Assembly (NCBI GenBank): GCA_029933635.1
Contig: JAOZNS010000034.1
Span: 1-17,214, forward strand
Length of the DNA: 17,214 bases
Origin: Candidatus Zixiibacteriota bacterium
GTDB lineage: Bacteria; Zixibacteria; MSB-5A5; SM1-73
Direction of reading: 5' to 3'
The first letter of the stretch is position 1, and every line of letters begins with the position of its first letter. Made by a program: the position numbers and the translations under genes. The notes under the pieces were generated by a model, which worked only from the letters and a program-made list of their open reading frames with translations, was not told the DNA's origin and made no database searches. Of the stretch, positions 16,050-17,214 are shown piece after piece.

Positions 16050-16078
16050 TTGACAAAAATTTGGGTGGGGTTTATATT
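16050..16078 (+). promoter_or_regulatory. Near-consensus sigma-70 promoter
   Basis: TTGACA (16050-16055) and TATATT (16073-16078) are separated by exactly 17 bases. The -35 box is perfect and the -10 box matches at 5 of 6 positions. The region upstream is AT-rich (runs of A and T at 16020-16049), as for a strong promoter. Transcription would start near 16085 and give a leader of about 540 bases before the signal-peptide gene. Confidence 0.75.
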
Positions 16079-16084
16079 TGTGCC

Positions 16085-16561
16085 CAATTGGCAACTTGAT
16101 GGTTGGCTTGGATTGTTTGGTTTAGGATATAGGAATGCGACTCACTTTAGGGCAGAATGATAAATCGGATTTTGCCCTTCATGAGGGTAGAGGTAAAAAA
16201 GCAAGCCCTCAAAGAAAGTTAAAAGTTTCGGAGGGGAAAATTTTAACTTTTCTTTCTTCTTAATTTTTCCGGGCAGTTGACGGAAAAGAATAAATAGGTG
16301 GCTTGGTATATACAGGCTTTAAACGAAAGGGGTGATGTTTGAGAACTACCTGCAAAAATTCTGGTGGTGAAAAAAAGTTTGTTTTAAATGGGACAACATC
16401 AGATAAGGAAAATAACGAAAGAATCTTTTTTGCAGAAAAGGAGGTGAGCTAAAAGAGAAGAACAAAAAGATCGAAAAGAAACCAAAAATTAGGGTGAGCA
16501 CATAAAGAAATCGCCCTAAGCATGAAATCTTTAATAATAAGGAAGGAGGGGATAAAAAAAG
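16085..16561 (+). ncRNA. Long structured 5' leader, possible regulatory RNA
   Basis: Several consecutive hairpins are visible. GGGCA/TGCCC at 16150-16154 and 16173-16177. TGAGGG/CCCTCA at 16182-16187 and 16206-16211. A 14-pair stem with a one-base bulge, with arms 16211-16224 and 16241-16255, is followed by a T-rich stretch. TTTTCCG/CGGAAAA lies at 16265-16271 and 16281-16287. TTAGGGTGA/TCGCCCTAA, a 9-pair stem with one G-U, lies at 16489-16497 and 16511-16519. The bulged stem and the T-rich tract after it could act as an attenuator. I do not recognise a known riboswitch class. Shine-Dalgarno-like sequences occur at 16325-16333, 16436-16448 and 16541-16550. Confidence 0.4.
16339..16452 (+). 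CDS. Possible 37-residue leader peptide
   Basis: A TTG at 16339 is preceded at suitable distance by GAAAGGGGTGAT and opens a frame of 37 codons ending at TAA 16450-16452. The peptide begins MRTTCKNSGGEKK and is hydrophilic, with no recognisable domain. Its last codons overlap an almost perfect Shine-Dalgarno sequence (16436-16448). It could be a leader peptide within the long 5' region or a chance frame. An overlapping ATG at 16335 would give only 11 codons. Confidence 0.2.
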   Translation: MRTTCKNSGGEKKFVLNGTTSDKENNERIFFAEKEVS

Positions 16562-16627
16562 ATGCCAAAGGAGAAAAAAAGAAGAAACTTAAAAATATTA
16601 AATCCATTTGGTGAAGGAGTTTCAAAG

Positions 16628-17214
16628 ATGAAACCTTTCCGATTAACTGCGGTTTTGTTGGCACTTCTGGTTATGTCTCTTTTTACAACCGAAGCGTTGG
16701 CTGATTTTACGGTTATGCAGTTGACTGAGGATTTTATAGACCCTTCAACCAAAGTTAGTGCCAACTCCGATACCTTGGTGATGGCATTTGCCATTCCCAA
16801 CTCAGAGAGCGGTGAAACCCTCACAACCGTCAGGGTGAGAAGCTACATCGAAAGAAGCTTTGCCACAGAAAGGGTAAGGCTCTGGGTGGAGTCTGGTGGT
16901 GGAGCGGGTTGGCAAGCAGGGTCCGACCAGGTGCTGAAGACGATCACCACCAGTGGTCAGCCATTTCAGACCAACGATGTCATTACCTTTGACGGTTTCA
17001 GTTATGAAATCGCCGGTGAAGACACCTTCTACATTACCTTAGATATGTACAACATACACGTCACCGCTTTCGCTGATTCATTCCACGAGACCGGTCTTGA
17101 GGTGGGGATGGACCCCGGGTATATAGAGTTGAAAAATGGGGAGGTTAATACAAACAATGTGGTCAACGATGGATACCTCGGAGGCACCAGTTTTAACCCC
17201 TACATTCTAATTTT
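16628..17214 (+). CDS. Secreted or surface protein of unknown family, 3' end beyond the window
   Basis: The frame is open to the last base (195 codons visible, no stop), so the gene continues outside the window. From ATG 16628 the product starts with a textbook signal peptide: basic MKPFR, a hydrophobic core LTAVLLALLVMSLF and a TEALA cleavage site before DFTV. AAGGAG lies 8 bases upstream. An in-frame ATG at 16562, with AAGGAGGGG about 11 bases upstream, would add 22 lysine/arginine-rich residues. The mature part is rich in Thr, Ser, Gly and Asp and predicted beta structure (for example VRVRSYIERSF, VRLWVESGGGAGW, FYITLDMYNIHV, GYIELKNGEV), like the sandwich domains of large surface proteins. 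I do not recognise the family. A strong promoter and long leader precede it. Confidence 0.85.
   Translation, partial: MKPFRLTAVLLALLVMSLFTTEALADFTVMQLTEDFIDPSTKVSANSDTLVMAFAIPNSESGETLTTVRVRSYIERSFATERVRLWVESGGGAGWQAGSDQVLKTITTSGQPFQTNDVITFDGFSYEIAGEDTFYITLDMYNIHVTAFADSFHETGLEVGMDPGYIELKNGEVNTNNVVNDGYLGGTSFNPYILI

Noticed and set aside
16522..16614. 30-codon lysine-rich frame from ATG 16522
   Set aside because: No ribosome binding site, and it overlaps the 9-pair hairpin and the possible longer start of the secreted protein; low-complexity A-rich sequence explains it.

Overview
All recognisable genes in this window lie on the plus strand. They look like chromosomal DNA of a Gram-negative bacterium, probably an uncultured lineage near the FCB group. 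Three things support this. An apolipoprotein N-acyltransferase (Lnt) implies outer-membrane lipoproteins. A secreted propeller protein ends in a FlgD-like/sorting-type domain (FPNPF ... SGVYLFHI), a style common in Bacteroidetes/Ignavibacteria and candidate phyla such as Zixibacteria or KSB1. TTG and GTG starts are frequent. The phylum is an inference and cannot be fixed from this window.

Layout. Bases 1-26 are a perfect palindrome at the window edge. Bases 20-721 carry the C-terminal catalytic part of a polyprenyl-phosphate glycosyl-1-phosphate transferase; its frame is open further upstream and its catalytic motif is altered. Next come serS (737-2008), an orphan membrane histidine kinase (2110-3363), lnt (3529-5040), a secreted beta-propeller protein overlapping lnt (5019-7247), and two GT4-like glycosyltransferases joined by an ATGA overlap (7314-9694). 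After a 287-base gap with a possible promoter comes a membrane-transport and metabolism group: a CPA2 cation/proton antiporter (9982-11196), a two-helix RCK potassium channel (11262-12260), galT (12285-13286) and an SLC13/DASS Na+/carboxylate transporter (13371-14927).

Bases 14928-16049 hold no convincing gene. They form a repeat island with a 36-base tandem duplication, GTAG-headed REP-like hairpins of a GC-rich and an AT-rich class, and a MITE-like inverted repeat flanked by a short direct repeat. A near-consensus sigma-70 promoter at 16050-16078 follows, then a leader of about 540 bases with several hairpins and repeated Shine-Dalgarno-like sequences. The last gene starts at 16628 with a clear signal peptide and runs off the window; its family is not recognised.

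How the genes relate. The sugar transferase, the two glycosyltransferases and GalT suggest surface-polysaccharide and sugar-nucleotide metabolism. Lnt and the propeller protein belong to envelope biogenesis and the cell surface. The antiporter and RCK channel form a monovalent-cation module. I see no defence system, CRISPR array, phage or complete insertion sequence. The least explained parts are the repeat island and the long structured leader.
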